Source: Merismopedia glauca CCAP 1448/3
GTDB taxonomy: Bacteria; Cyanobacteriota; Cyanobacteriia; Cyanobacteriales; CCAP-1448
Length of the DNA: 46,489 bases
Assembly (NCBI RefSeq): GCF_003003775.1
Contig: NZ_PVWJ01000027.1
Coordinates: forward strand, 1-46,489
Direction: 5' to 3'
The translations under genes and the position numbers were made by a program. Under the pieces are notes generated by a model. It was not told where the DNA came from and made no database searches. It saw nothing but the letters and a program-made list of their open reading frames with translations. Positions 20,649-28,549 of this stretch are shown piece after piece. Numbering within the stretch: position 1 is the first letter of the stretch; each line of letters starts with the position of its first letter.

Positions 20649-21086
20649 TTATTCATCATTTCGACATCCCGATGTACGTTCCCATGCAGCAACGACAGCT
20701 TTTTCTACTGTCATCACGCGATCGAGATCTGCAACTAGATTAAGCTCGGCAATTCCTGGAATATAAGCATACTGAGGTCGTCTACTTTTTTGAATCTCAG
20801 ACAATAGTTGTATCTCAACCTGAAAAAGAGGGGCAACTTCTATAAACGGACGCTGTTTACAACTGCGAACAATATCGCAAGTTTGGGTAATTACAACTAA
20901 ACCTGGAACCTCATCCTCTGCAAGATCGATTCCTTCTCTTGCAGCTTCTTCAGATGCCTGTGTCAAAGGTTGATGAGGATTGCAACGTTGGACAAAGAAA
21001 TGTTCTCCAAGCACACAATCCCCCTGACACCATTGCTTGAGAGCAGCATCTACTTCCTCAATCCAAGTATCGTCTTCATTTTCCAC
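20649..21086 (-). CDS. QTCDI-motif protein, N-terminal part (gene split by TAA)
   Basis: 145 codons from the GTG at 21086, overlapping the end of the HTH gene by 11 bases. It has six cysteines (20, 24, 35, 70, 76, 141) and the motif Q68-T-C-D-I-V-R-S-C76 after a hydrophobic strand VPGLVVIT. The C20-C24-C35 spacing could bind metal. I do not recognise a named family, although proteins with VxxQTCDIxR occur sporadically in bacterial accessory regions. The frame stops at TAA 20649-20651 and resumes at once (see 20247-20612). Third gene of the TIGR04255-HTH operon, translationally coupled by overlap. Confidence 0.7.
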   Translation of the reverse strand: MENEDDTWIEEVDAALKQWCQGDCVLGEHFFVQRCNPHQPLTQASEEAAREGIDLAEDEVPGLVVITQTCDIVRSCKQRPFIEVAPLFQVEIQLLSEIQKSRRPQYAYIPGIAELNLVADLDRVMTVEKAVVAAWERTSGCRNDE

Positions 21087-21759
21087 TGCTATTTTTGCGA
21101 CTCCTTACAGATCTAGCAGGTTTGGATCGTCCAACTTCCCGGTGAATAGGCTCTTGTAAAGCATCAACTAGATCTGCTGGATTTAATGGTCTACGTGAAG
21201 CACGAGCATCTTCAGATAAAGGTTTAAGTTGTGGTCTAGGAGGTGCATTACCTACCCCAACAATTCTTTTTACTTCTTCGTATTTACCAGCCACTAATAA
21301 ATCAAACGGCAGTGTTCCATCACTACTATTCGTGAATAATACATTGCGATTCAGACTGGCACTACCTCGATTGATGTATTTAATAGCATCTAACAATCGG
21401 TTGAGATGTTCTTCATTAAAACTATTTAATGGTTGTCCACTTGCCCAAAAATGAAGACTTCTACGTGAAACATTAAAAAGTTTAGCAAGCTGCTCCCAAG
21501 TTAATCCGCTCAATCTTCTCAGTTCGTTCAAAGCTTTTTGCGTTACTTCTGTAGAACTGATTGAAGGTAGAGTAACCCCACTTGTTGTCATATCTAAAGC
21601 TGCTAATAGATATCCCTGAACATTTGTTATGGAAGTACTGGTGCTGGGAGCTATTAAAGTTCTCGAATAAGTAACCGGATTAGTCTTAAAATTACCCATA
21701 GCTCCAAGTGCAGAAGTACTAGATAATCTATCAAGCTTTCTATCTAAAAAAGTATTCAT
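21076..21759 (-). CDS. Helix-turn-helix DNA-binding protein
   Basis: 227 aa. A low-complexity Ser/Thr-rich head (1-70) precedes an XRE-like helix-turn-helix at about 75-112 (LNELRRLSGLTWEQLAKLFN, then VSRRSLHFWASGQP). The next part, LNRLLDAIKYI...DGTLPFDLLVAGKYEEVKRIVG (about 119-168), recalls the partner-binding tail of Xre/MbcA-type antitoxins. A basic, Arg/Lys-rich C-terminus follows. The ATG overlaps the TGA of the TIGR04255 gene by four bases (ATGA), and its own stop overlaps the next gene, so the three are translationally coupled. Probably the operon's autorepressor, acting at the palindrome 22610-22625. An antitoxin role is possible but unproven. Confidence 0.82.
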   Translation of the reverse strand: MNTFLDRKLDRLSSTSALGAMGNFKTNPVTYSRTLIAPSTSTSITNVQGYLLAALDMTTSGVTLPSISSTEVTQKALNELRRLSGLTWEQLAKLFNVSRRSLHFWASGQPLNSFNEEHLNRLLDAIKYINRGSASLNRNVLFTNSSDGTLPFDLLVAGKYEEVKRIVGVGNAPPRPQLKPLSEDARASRRPLNPADLVDALQEPIHREVGRSKPARSVRSRKNSSGK

Positions 21760-22550
21760 AGTTCACCGCCAAAGCGTCGCAAAAATTCATCCTGAATCGC
21801 CCATCGAAAAAACGTATAAAGTCTCTCAGAAAAGTAATTTCCTTCCTTTATCAGTCCTTCAACGCTGAATTCTCGGTTTTTAGCCAGTGACATATCTAAA
21901 TCGAGTATCCAGCTAGCTTCAGCAATGGGTTCTATTGCATCTGGATCGAAAGTTACACCAGTGGGTATAAGTCCCCATCTTGCAGTAATTTTCTCTTCTC
22001 CATCTGGCATAATAAACAAAGATTCATTAATAGTTTGATGAGTAAAATCAGCCGCAGCTATCCCAGCAATTTCTGGTTTGACTAATGAAGATATATCTGT
22101 TAAATTTTGACCAACCAGTCTATCAATATATCGCAATCCAAATCGTTGAACATCTGGATGAAAAGCTTCGTTAACTGCTGTGAGTATACTTTGTAAACGC
22201 TCTAAAAAATCACTGCGACTTAAGTAAGCGGTAGTTTCAAGTGCCACAAAGTTAGGAGCTAATGAAACTCGCCAACTAGCCGTTGTATTGAGAAATCGCC
22301 AAGTAACTTGGGGTGCAATAGGAACGATACCTTGAGGGCTAAAAGCAAAACTATGGGTTTGTTGAGGTTGCAAGATCGGATATTTGTCCCGTATTGCTTC
22401 TTGAAATGAACCCACAAAATCTTTTTTTTCAATGGAAACAATAGGTGAAAACATTACCTGTGCGATTACTCGAACTAGAGGCGCATTTTTTAATGGCACC
22501 TCTTGAGGTGGCTTAGCAGTAAGTGGATTAGTATCAACCACTTTCTTCAT
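21756..22550 (-). CDS. TIGR04255 family protein
   Basis: 264 aa. The start PLKNAPLVRVIAQVMFSPI and the later FGLRYIDRL fit the sporadically distributed TIGR04255 family, whose function is unknown. No membrane segment or signal peptide; mixed alpha/beta and probably cytoplasmic. First gene of a tightly overlapping operon with an HTH protein and the QTCDI protein. A GAGG lies right against the ATG at 22550, an unusually short spacing. Scattered taxonomic distribution plus an attached regulator is the usual look of a mobile defence or conflict module, but this is inference. Confidence 0.8.
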   Translation of the reverse strand: MKKVVDTNPLTAKPPQEVPLKNAPLVRVIAQVMFSPIVSIEKKDFVGSFQEAIRDKYPILQPQQTHSFAFSPQGIVPIAPQVTWRFLNTTASWRVSLAPNFVALETTAYLSRSDFLERLQSILTAVNEAFHPDVQRFGLRYIDRLVGQNLTDISSLVKPEIAGIAAADFTHQTINESLFIMPDGEEKITARWGLIPTGVTFDPDAIEPIAEASWILDLDMSLAKNREFSVEGLIKEGNYFSERLYTFFRWAIQDEFLRRFGGEL

Positions 22551-22609
22551 CCTCGATTAAGCTTTGAAACGAATTGTTCACGATCGCACACAAGTGATAA
22601 TCCTAATAC

Positions 22610-22625
22610 TTGCATTTTAATGCAA
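22610..22625 (-). promoter_or_regulatory. Palindromic operator-like site upstream of TIGR04255 operon
   Basis: TTGCATTTTAATGCAA has perfect seven-base arms, 60 bases before the operon start. On the minus strand its first TTGCAT could be a -35 box with GATTAT as the -10 box 17 bases later. A repressor bound here, most simply the HTH protein of the same operon, would block transcription. Inferred from sequence only. Confidence 0.55.
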
Positions 22626-22751
22626 CTATGTGAAGTATAGTGTGAAGTTATAAAAAATTTATGAGAGTACCTGCATATTCATAGCAGCACTAATATTACT
22701 CTGGTAGTAGAGTTGCTGCTGTTGGCGATCGCGCTAGGATCGCCAATCTTA

Positions 22752-24236
22752 CTACAACAAAGCCATCCCTCGCTGGTAAATCTCCCGTGCATAATCTGTC
22801 CACGCACCCTGTCCCCAATAGCGGAAACAGCTAGTTTGCAGCAGCAAGTTATGTAACAAAGCTGCTTGATATTGAGGCTGACGGGTAATATTTGGGTTTT
22901 CTGCTACCAAAGAATCGTACTTTTGATGGAAAGCCGCACTCAGTTGCTGCATGGGTTCCAACACGTTCTCGTACCCAGCCACCCAACTTAAATTATTCGT
23001 CCAAGAAGCGCCATCCATGTGGAAATTGCAATCTGTTTGCTTCAGTTCGGCGATCGCTTCCTCCACCTTTGCCTTTGTCATCGCATCTGAAGAAACTTTT
23101 TGCCAGATTTTATGTTGATTCACCGCCTGACAAACCGGATAATCCTCAAACTTTAATCCAGCACCATCTAATAACTCTAAATACTCCGTCCCATTGAGCG
23201 CTACTCCAGCTTTCTCCCCCTGATTGCCACGGATTTCATAATTGATGCGGAAAAAGTCGCGAGGATATTCATTCATCATCACCCCGCCATTTTCCCCGTC
23301 AGCGATTTGACTGACTAGAGAAGGTACATTTAGGCTCCCAAGTTGCTGTTTACCCCTTCCTTTGGCTTCAAAATAGGGTTGCATTTGCGCGACTAATTTA
23401 GTATCCGAACCTTGAGTTTTAATCAAAGCAGTGATACTAATAGTTTCCCCTTGACTGTTGCGCGCAATTAATCGATTGGGTAAATATTTTCGATCTTGAG
23501 GCAATCCAGAACCGTCTAAACATTCTACAGAATGTTCTTGAACCAGTAACCACCGATAGCCGCATTCTTTTAAAGCTTTAATATACTCATACAAAGTATC
23601 TGGATGATTAGGAAGGTGCATTTCTGGAGGTGAGAAACCTTTCACCCGTTTTAAAGCATCATAACCAAAAATTGAGGCAAAATGGTGCTGCCATGCTTGA
23701 ATATGGAGCTTGAGATCGGGTATGGGTGTAGAAGGAACTACCGCATGACTCCACATAGTTCCCAACCATTCTACATAAGGTTGATATTGAGGATTGCAGG
23801 TAATATTCTTGAGTTTTTGGAGGATATCTTCTCTTCCCATTTGCTCGAATCCCCATAATAAGTTACCGGAATAATCCAGCATAATTCTGGGATTGCAGCC
23901 TTCTGCTACCAATTGGGGGATAAATTCTCCCATACGCTGATAGCACCAAGCAAAAGGATCTGCATTATGATTATCTCCTTCCCCTTGATGCTCGTACATA
24001 TACTGGAGATTACAAATTAGTTCTCCATTTGCACCTGCGGGAATCGTTGGTTGATGCATATGCAACGCACACGCAAACCCAGAGGTAATATCTTCTATGC
24101 GCCGATTGGTAGTAGGGAGAAATATTGGTTGATTGTGGTTGTGGTTGACCAGAGCGTTAATTTTGGCTTCCGAACCCGAAATATAGGGCAATTTCACTCC
24201 TATACTCTGTGGTTGAGGTAATGTTGCCTGACTCAT
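22752..24236 (-). CDS. Glycoside hydrolase family 57 protein
   Basis: 494 aa. GH57 hallmarks: the N-terminal H59-M-H-Q-P motif, FSPPEM with candidate nucleophile E205, and a C-terminal catalytic-type DGEN (313-316). GH57 enzymes act on alpha-glucans as amylases, branching enzymes or 4-alpha-glucanotransferases; this one lacks obvious starch-binding modules. It is divergently arranged with glgA across 204 bases, a pairing known in cyanobacteria, which points to glycogen metabolism. Two short inverted sequences (24330-24336 and 24342-24348) lie in the shared promoter gap. Exact activity cannot be told from sequence. Confidence 0.9.
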   Translation of the reverse strand: MSQATLPQPQSIGVKLPYISGSEAKINALVNHNHNQPIFLPTTNRRIEDITSGFACALHMHQPTIPAGANGELICNLQYMYEHQGEGDNHNADPFAWCYQRMGEFIPQLVAEGCNPRIMLDYSGNLLWGFEQMGREDILQKLKNITCNPQYQPYVEWLGTMWSHAVVPSTPIPDLKLHIQAWQHHFASIFGYDALKRVKGFSPPEMHLPNHPDTLYEYIKALKECGYRWLLVQEHSVECLDGSGLPQDRKYLPNRLIARNSQGETISITALIKTQGSDTKLVAQMQPYFEAKGRGKQQLGSLNVPSLVSQIADGENGGVMMNEYPRDFFRINYEIRGNQGEKAGVALNGTEYLELLDGAGLKFEDYPVCQAVNQHKIWQKVSSDAMTKAKVEEAIAELKQTDCNFHMDGASWTNNLSWVAGYENVLEPMQQLSAAFHQKYDSLVAENPNITRQPQYQAALLHNLLLQTSCFRYWGQGAWTDYAREIYQRGMALL

Positions 24237-24440
24237 ATAAGTATTCCTAATATTTGTTATTGCTAGAACTTATATGTCAGATAATATGCTGGACTTGGCA
24301 CTAGGGATCTTTAAACTATAAAAGATTTAAAGATTGTCAGTCAATCTTGAGTTTTGGCACCTCTGTCAATAAACTGGCAGTAGGAAAGTATACTTTTGTA
24401 AACATAAGCCAACAAATTTTTAAGTGAGGGTTAGACACTA

Positions 24441-25913
24441 ATGTACATCGTGCAGATTGCCTCGGAATGCGCTCCCGTCATTAAAGCTGGGGGTTTGGGC
24501 GATGTGGTTTATGGATTGAGTCGAGAGTTAGAAATTCAAGGCAATAATGTCGAACTAATTCTTCCCATGTATGACTGTATGCGCTACGACCATATTTGGG
24601 GCATACACGACGCTTACCGCGATCTTTGGGTTCCTTGGTATGGAGGTAGGATTCATTGCTCAGTCTACTGCGGTTGGGTACACGGACAGTTATGTTTCTT
24701 TATCGAACCTCATTCTGAGGAGAATTTCTTTCATAGGGGGAAATATTATGGAGAATCAGATGATTATATGCGCTTTGCTTTCTTTAGCAAGGCAGCTTTA
24801 GAGTTTTTGCTGCAAAGTAACAAGCGCCCTGATGTAATTCACTGTCATGACTGGCAAACTGGTTTAGTCCCAGTTATGTTATTTGAGATGTATAAATGGC
24901 ATGGCATGGCAAATCAACGGGTTTGTTATACCATTCACAACTTTAAGCATCAAGGGGTAACTGGCGCAGATATTTTGTGGGCAACGGGCTTAAATAATGA
25001 TGCTTACTATTATCAGTATCATTGTCTGCGAGATGACCACCATAACTGTTTAAATATTATGAAAGGAGGAATTAATTATTCCAACTTCGTCAATACAGTT
25101 TCGCCTCATCATGCTTGGGAAGCTCGTTTTAATGGTGAAGGTTGTGGATTAGAACCAACTTTAAATATTCACCATTCTAAGTTTTCAGGAATTCTCAATG
25201 GTCTGGATTATAACTTCTGGAATCCCGAAAAAGATGCCTATATTCCCCATCCATATAGTGCGGACAATTTCGCCGAAAAAGCTAAGAATAAAAAAGCTTT
25301 ACGAGAGCGATTGCTGTTAAGTGATGAAGATAAGCCTTTGGTATGTTATATCGGTCGCTTAGATCAACAAAAAGGCGTACATTTAGTCCATCATTCTATG
25401 TACTATGCTTTAGAAAGAGGGGTACAATTTGTACTTTTGGGTTCGGCAACAGAACCATCGATTAATGCTTGGTTCCAACACGAAAAAGAATTTTTAAATA
25501 ATAATCCCAACTGTCATTTAGAGCTTGGTTTTAATGAGGAACTATCTCACTTAATTTATGCTGCGGCTGACATAATTGTGGTTCCTAGTAATTATGAACC
25601 TTGCGGATTGACCCAAATTATTAGTTTGAAATACGGTACTGTACCTGTAGTTCGTGGGGTTGGTGGCTTAGTTAATACTGTATTTGATTGGGATTATGAT
25701 GACTCTCACACCCCAGAAGAACGCAATGGTTTTATGTTCTATCAAACTGATAAATATGCGGCTGAATCTGCTTTATGTAGAGCCTTAGATCTGTGGGATA
25801 ACGAGCCGAAACTGTTTCAAAAATTGGCAGTTCAGGGGATGAATTACGATTACTCTTGGACTAATCCAGTCCAAGAATATTTGAAAGCTTATGAGGCAAT
25901 TAGGCACAAATAA
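24441..25913 (+). CDS. glgA: Glycogen synthase GlgA
   Basis: 490 aa, GT5 family. The ADP-glucose binding motif K15-A-G-G-L-G-D is near the N-terminus and the second half has YIGRLDQQKG and PSNYEPCGLTQIISLKYGTVPVVRGVGGL. It elongates alpha-1,4-glucan from ADP-glucose. Cyanobacteria often have two paralogues. This one has the His- and Tyr-rich features and the GH57 neighbour that I associate with the GlgA2 (SSIII/IV-like) type, but this assignment needs a tree. A hairpin terminator follows at 25960-26002. Confidence 0.95.
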   Translation: MYIVQIASECAPVIKAGGLGDVVYGLSRELEIQGNNVELILPMYDCMRYDHIWGIHDAYRDLWVPWYGGRIHCSVYCGWVHGQLCFFIEPHSEENFFHRGKYYGESDDYMRFAFFSKAALEFLLQSNKRPDVIHCHDWQTGLVPVMLFEMYKWHGMANQRVCYTIHNFKHQGVTGADILWATGLNNDAYYYQYHCLRDDHHNCLNIMKGGINYSNFVNTVSPHHAWEARFNGEGCGLEPTLNIHHSKFSGILNGLDYNFWNPEKDAYIPHPYSADNFAEKAKNKKALRERLLLSDEDKPLVCYIGRLDQQKGVHLVHHSMYYALERGVQFVLLGSATEPSINAWFQHEKEFLNNNPNCHLELGFNEELSHLIYAAADIIVVPSNYEPCGLTQIISLKYGTVPVVRGVGGLVNTVFDWDYDDSHTPEERNGFMFYQTDKYAAESALCRALDLWDNEPKLFQKLAVQGMNYDYSWTNPVQEYLKAYEAIRHK

Positions 25914-25959
25914 GCGATGCGGCTAGGCGGTGGTTACGCCATCCCCTTTGTGAGTATTT

Positions 25960-26002
25960 ACAACCATTTGCTGTGTCGATCAAAGAAGCAGCAGATGGTT
26001 GT
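25960..26002. terminator. Hairpin between convergent glgA and CBS-CP12 genes
   Basis: ACAACCATTTGCTG (25960-25973) pairs with CAGCAGATGGTTGT (25989-26002) with one mismatch and a 15-base loop. It sits between two convergent gene ends, where a bidirectional terminator is expected. There is no long T tract, as is common in cyanobacteria. Confidence 0.6.
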
Positions 26003-26063
26003 ATGTCTGTTGAAAGTGCTGTCAATAGACCTCTTGGAAAAGTATTTTAGACCGTGTTAAGGA

Positions 26064-26681
26064 CTAATCTTCATAAATTCTGCATTCATCTGCATCTGGG
26101 TTCTCTGCACAGTAAGCTTGTAGGGAAGTGAGCTTAGAACGGGAACGGGAACGGCGATCGGCTGCTTCCATCTGCAACTCTTCAACTTCTTCCCAGGCAA
26201 CGCGAGCTTCTTGGGATGTATCGCCTTTTTCTGCACTGACGCGCCGCGCAGTTTCAATTGCAGCGTCAATTCGATCTTCTAGATCTATTTTTCTGGGTTT
26301 TTCTACCACATCACTTTTGTGTAGCAGATCGCTCACGGAAACAATACCTAGTAATTCACCATCAATTACTGGCGCTCTCCGGATCTTGGTATTAGCAAAC
26401 AGCCTAGCTACATATTCTACACCTAGTTCGGGATTAACTACGATACAAGGCTTGGTCATAATCTCATAAACCCGAATTTCTTGTGGGTCTTTACCATAAG
26501 CTGCTACTTTATAGATAATATCTGTTTCTGAGACAATCCCATAAGGATCGTCTTGGTGGCGACGTTCTACAATTAAAGCTCTTAATTGCTTATCTTTCAT
26601 GATTTGAACGGCTTCTGCAACTGTGGCGGAACCGCGAACGGTAACCACATTTTTAGTCATAATATCTGCGGCAATCCTCAT
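26064..26681 (-). CDS. CBS-CP12 fusion protein
   Basis: 205 aa. Two CBS domains (about 7-60 and 74-126) are followed by a complete CP12 domain (about 135-205) with the core AWEEVEEL and the C-terminal YCAENPDADECRIYED, in which C191 and C200 are spaced as in CP12. The N-terminal CP12 cysteine pair is replaced (S149, A159). CP12 bridges GAPDH and phosphoribulokinase to switch off the Calvin cycle under oxidising conditions. CBS pairs bind adenine nucleotides. So this protein may couple energy charge and redox to carbon fixation, as proposed for CBS-CP12 in Microcystis. AAGGAG precedes the ATG. Paralogue of the next upstream gene. Confidence 0.9.
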   Translation of the reverse strand: MRIAADIMTKNVVTVRGSATVAEAVQIMKDKQLRALIVERRHQDDPYGIVSETDIIYKVAAYGKDPQEIRVYEIMTKPCIVVNPELGVEYVARLFANTKIRRAPVIDGELLGIVSVSDLLHKSDVVEKPRKIDLEDRIDAAIETARRVSAEKGDTSQEARVAWEEVEELQMEAADRRSRSRSKLTSLQAYCAENPDADECRIYED

Positions 26682-26777
26682 TAGTATTTTCTCCTTATAT
26701 TTCTCACTTTGGGAACTTGGCTTTTATTTATAACAGGAACTCTCCTAACTCATAATTTCCCAAGCTATTATTGGTAG

Positions 26778-27233
26778 TTAATCTTCATAAATTCTAGCTT
26801 CGGGAGCATTAGGATTTTCTTCACAATACAGTTCAAAATATGTCTTAGGTTTTTCGACAAAATCACTTTTTCTGAAGATATCAGTGACGGAAATTATGCC
26901 TAATAGTTCTCCTTTACTCATAACAGGAGCGCGTCTAATTTTAGTCCCGCTAAATAATCTGGCGACATATTCTACTTGTAACTCTGGATTGACTACAATA
27001 CAGGGCTTGGTCATAATTTCAAATACCCTTACTTGCTTGGGATCTTTACCGTAAGCAGCTACTTTATAAATAATGTCTGTTTCCGAAATAATGCCATAAG
27101 GATCGTCTTGATGACGGCTGTCTACAATAATAGCTCTTAGACCTTTACTTTTCATGACTTCGACTGCTTCTGCAACTGTCGCAGAACCACGAATAGTTAC
27201 CACTTCTTTGGTCATGATTTCTTTAGCTTTCAT
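26778..27233 (-). CDS. CBS-pair protein with vestigial CP12 tail
   Basis: 151 aa. The CBS pair (about 7-126) is nearly identical in layout to the downstream paralogue. After EKPK the whole CP12 helical core is missing and only YCEENPNAPEARIYED remains. C137 is kept but the second cysteine of the pair has become A146, so the normal CP12 disulphide cannot form. Tandem duplication with loss of the middle of CP12 is the likely history. It could form mixed oligomers with the CBS-CP12 protein. AGGAG lies about a dozen bases upstream of the ATG at 27233. Confidence 0.88.
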   Translation of the reverse strand: MKAKEIMTKEVVTIRGSATVAEAVEVMKSKGLRAIIVDSRHQDDPYGIISETDIIYKVAAYGKDPKQVRVFEIMTKPCIVVNPELQVEYVARLFSGTKIRRAPVMSKGELLGIISVTDIFRKSDFVEKPKTYFELYCEENPNAPEARIYED

Positions 27234-27443
27234 CTCAATATTTTTCTCCTGTAATTGACTAGCAAGCTGTTCATAAATTATATGAATTATCTTATCAGTA
27301 ATACTGGCAAGAAAATGCGATCGCTCAAATCAAAAAATTATGGCGTTGCTGAATCAAGGCATGAAGTAGGTTGACACTTCGACAAGTTCAGCGTGCCACA
27401 CCCTAAGTAGTAATAGTGAGAGATCGGGGCGAAAGAAAACCCA

Positions 27444-27477
27444 ATCAACCATCAACCATCAACCATCAACCATCAAC
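27444..27477. repeat. Heptamer short tandem repeat (ATCAACC)n
   Basis: Nearly five perfect copies of ATCAACC, just downstream of the thioredoxin gene. The stretch between the CBS gene and the thioredoxin gene (27234-27483) otherwise holds only repeat-like sequence and no gene. Confidence 0.85.
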
Positions 27478-27483
27478 AAAGTC

Positions 27484-27807
27484 TTATCCAAGATGTGGTT
27501 GAACTGCTTGAGAAAACTTTTCATATGGTGCTATGCCGACTAAGGTTTCTACCAATTCACCCGACTTAAAGATGAGAACCGCCGGAATACTTTTAATGCC
27601 AAATTTTTTGGCGTTAACTTTGTTTTGATCTACATCAACTTTGACAACTTTAAGTTGGTTTTGGTATTCTGTGGCTAGCTGTTCTAATAATGGAGCAACT
27701 TTACGACAAGGACCACACCAGGTAGCTGTAAAATCGACTACAACTAATGATTCTGATTCCAGAAGATTATCGAAGTCGCTATCGTTGACATATGCAATGT
27801 TGCTCAT
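27484..27807 (-). CDS. trxA: Thioredoxin
   Basis: 107 aa, the full thioredoxin fold with the active site W30-C31-G-P-C34 and the cis-proline segment KSIPAVLIFKSGE. It reduces target disulphides in the cytoplasm using electrons from ferredoxin- or NADPH-thioredoxin reductase. It lies upstream of, and on the same strand as, the two CBS-CP12-type genes, about 250 bases away. That is suggestive because CP12 proteins are classic thioredoxin targets, but cotranscription across the repeat-filled gap is uncertain. Paralogous subtype (m, x or y) not resolved. Confidence 0.96.
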   Translation of the reverse strand: MSNIAYVNDSDFDNLLESESLVVVDFTATWCGPCRKVAPLLEQLATEYQNQLKVVKVDVDQNKVNAKKFGIKSIPAVLIFKSGELVETLVGIAPYEKFSQAVQPHLG

Positions 27808-27909
27808 ATTGGTAATCTTTAATTTTATTTGTTAGGATTTCCTGGAAGGCGGTGGTAATAGACTAAATCAAGTCTCTTGGCTGTGTATTAATAGTGAATT
27901 AGGTTGGAT

Positions 27910-28278
27910 ATGGCTGGCGATCGCGCTATGGATCATGACTCAATCAATGCAAATTTTGAAGATCGACTGGCTTTAGGCAGGCAACTTAAAGCTGCCAATG
28001 GAGGCTATGCTGGATATGGGTCACCAGCTTTTGGATTACAAGCTGTAGATGGGGAGTTGGTGGAAAATCCTCACGAACAGCAGATAATAGAACTGATTCG
28101 CCGTCACCACAAAAGTGGTAAATCTTTACAACAAGTGGCTGATTGGCTCAACCAACACGGTTATACCACTAAACGCGGTCAAGCATGGCAAAGAATTTCA
28201 GTGAAACGAGTTCTAGACAGACTTTACGGGAAATCTCCCCGGATTTCTGGGGTGATTGTCACTCGCTCTGACTGCTAG
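27910..28278 (+). CDS. Recombinase-domain protein lacking a catalytic domain
   Basis: 122 aa from the ATG at 27910; a TTG two codons earlier is possible. Residues about 25-110 match the Recombinase domain of large serine recombinases: GYAGYGSPAFG, E-binding helix, then SLQQVADWLNQHGYTTKRGQ and a closing DNA-contact helix. The serine resolvase domain that should precede it is absent, and there is no remnant upstream. Small free-standing proteins of this type are known to me in cyanobacteria, so it may be a DNA-binding protein in its own right and not debris. Divergent from trxA. Confidence 0.8.
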   Translation: MAGDRAMDHDSINANFEDRLALGRQLKAANGGYAGYGSPAFGLQAVDGELVENPHEQQIIELIRRHHKSGKSLQQVADWLNQHGYTTKRGQAWQRISVKRVLDRLYGKSPRISGVIVTRSDC

Positions 28279-28549
28279 AACTCGAGCAGTGGTGGCATAC
28301 TAAATCAGCGAAAATGCACCCTCAGCTTCCCTCAATGAGAAAAACTGAGGTTTGTACCGCAAACATTCCATTTCCCCTTCAGGTTAGCCTCAACCATCAG
28401 TTAGGTTTTAGCCAAACCATTAAAGGGATAGGGTATATACTGGGGTCACAATTTACATAGTAAACCTTTATTGGATTAATGTCTATAGATAGTAAAGCTT
28501 AGAAGAATTTTTTTGTAACATCCGTCAGAAGGAAAATAAGAGACAAGCT

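Noticed and set aside
20649-20651. Programmed stop-codon readthrough
   Set aside because: No recoding signal is visible; a nonsense mutation or sequence error is simpler.
22892-23197. Plus-strand open frame opposite the GH57 gene
   Set aside because: Antisense shadow of a clear enzyme gene, with no recognisable domain.
26128-26469. Plus-strand open frame opposite the CBS-CP12 gene
   Set aside because: It is antisense to a well-supported gene, with Ser/Arg-rich composition typical of a shadow frame and no ribosome site.
27444-27477. CRISPR-like array
   Set aside because: Units are seven bases with no spacers; this is a simple tandem repeat.
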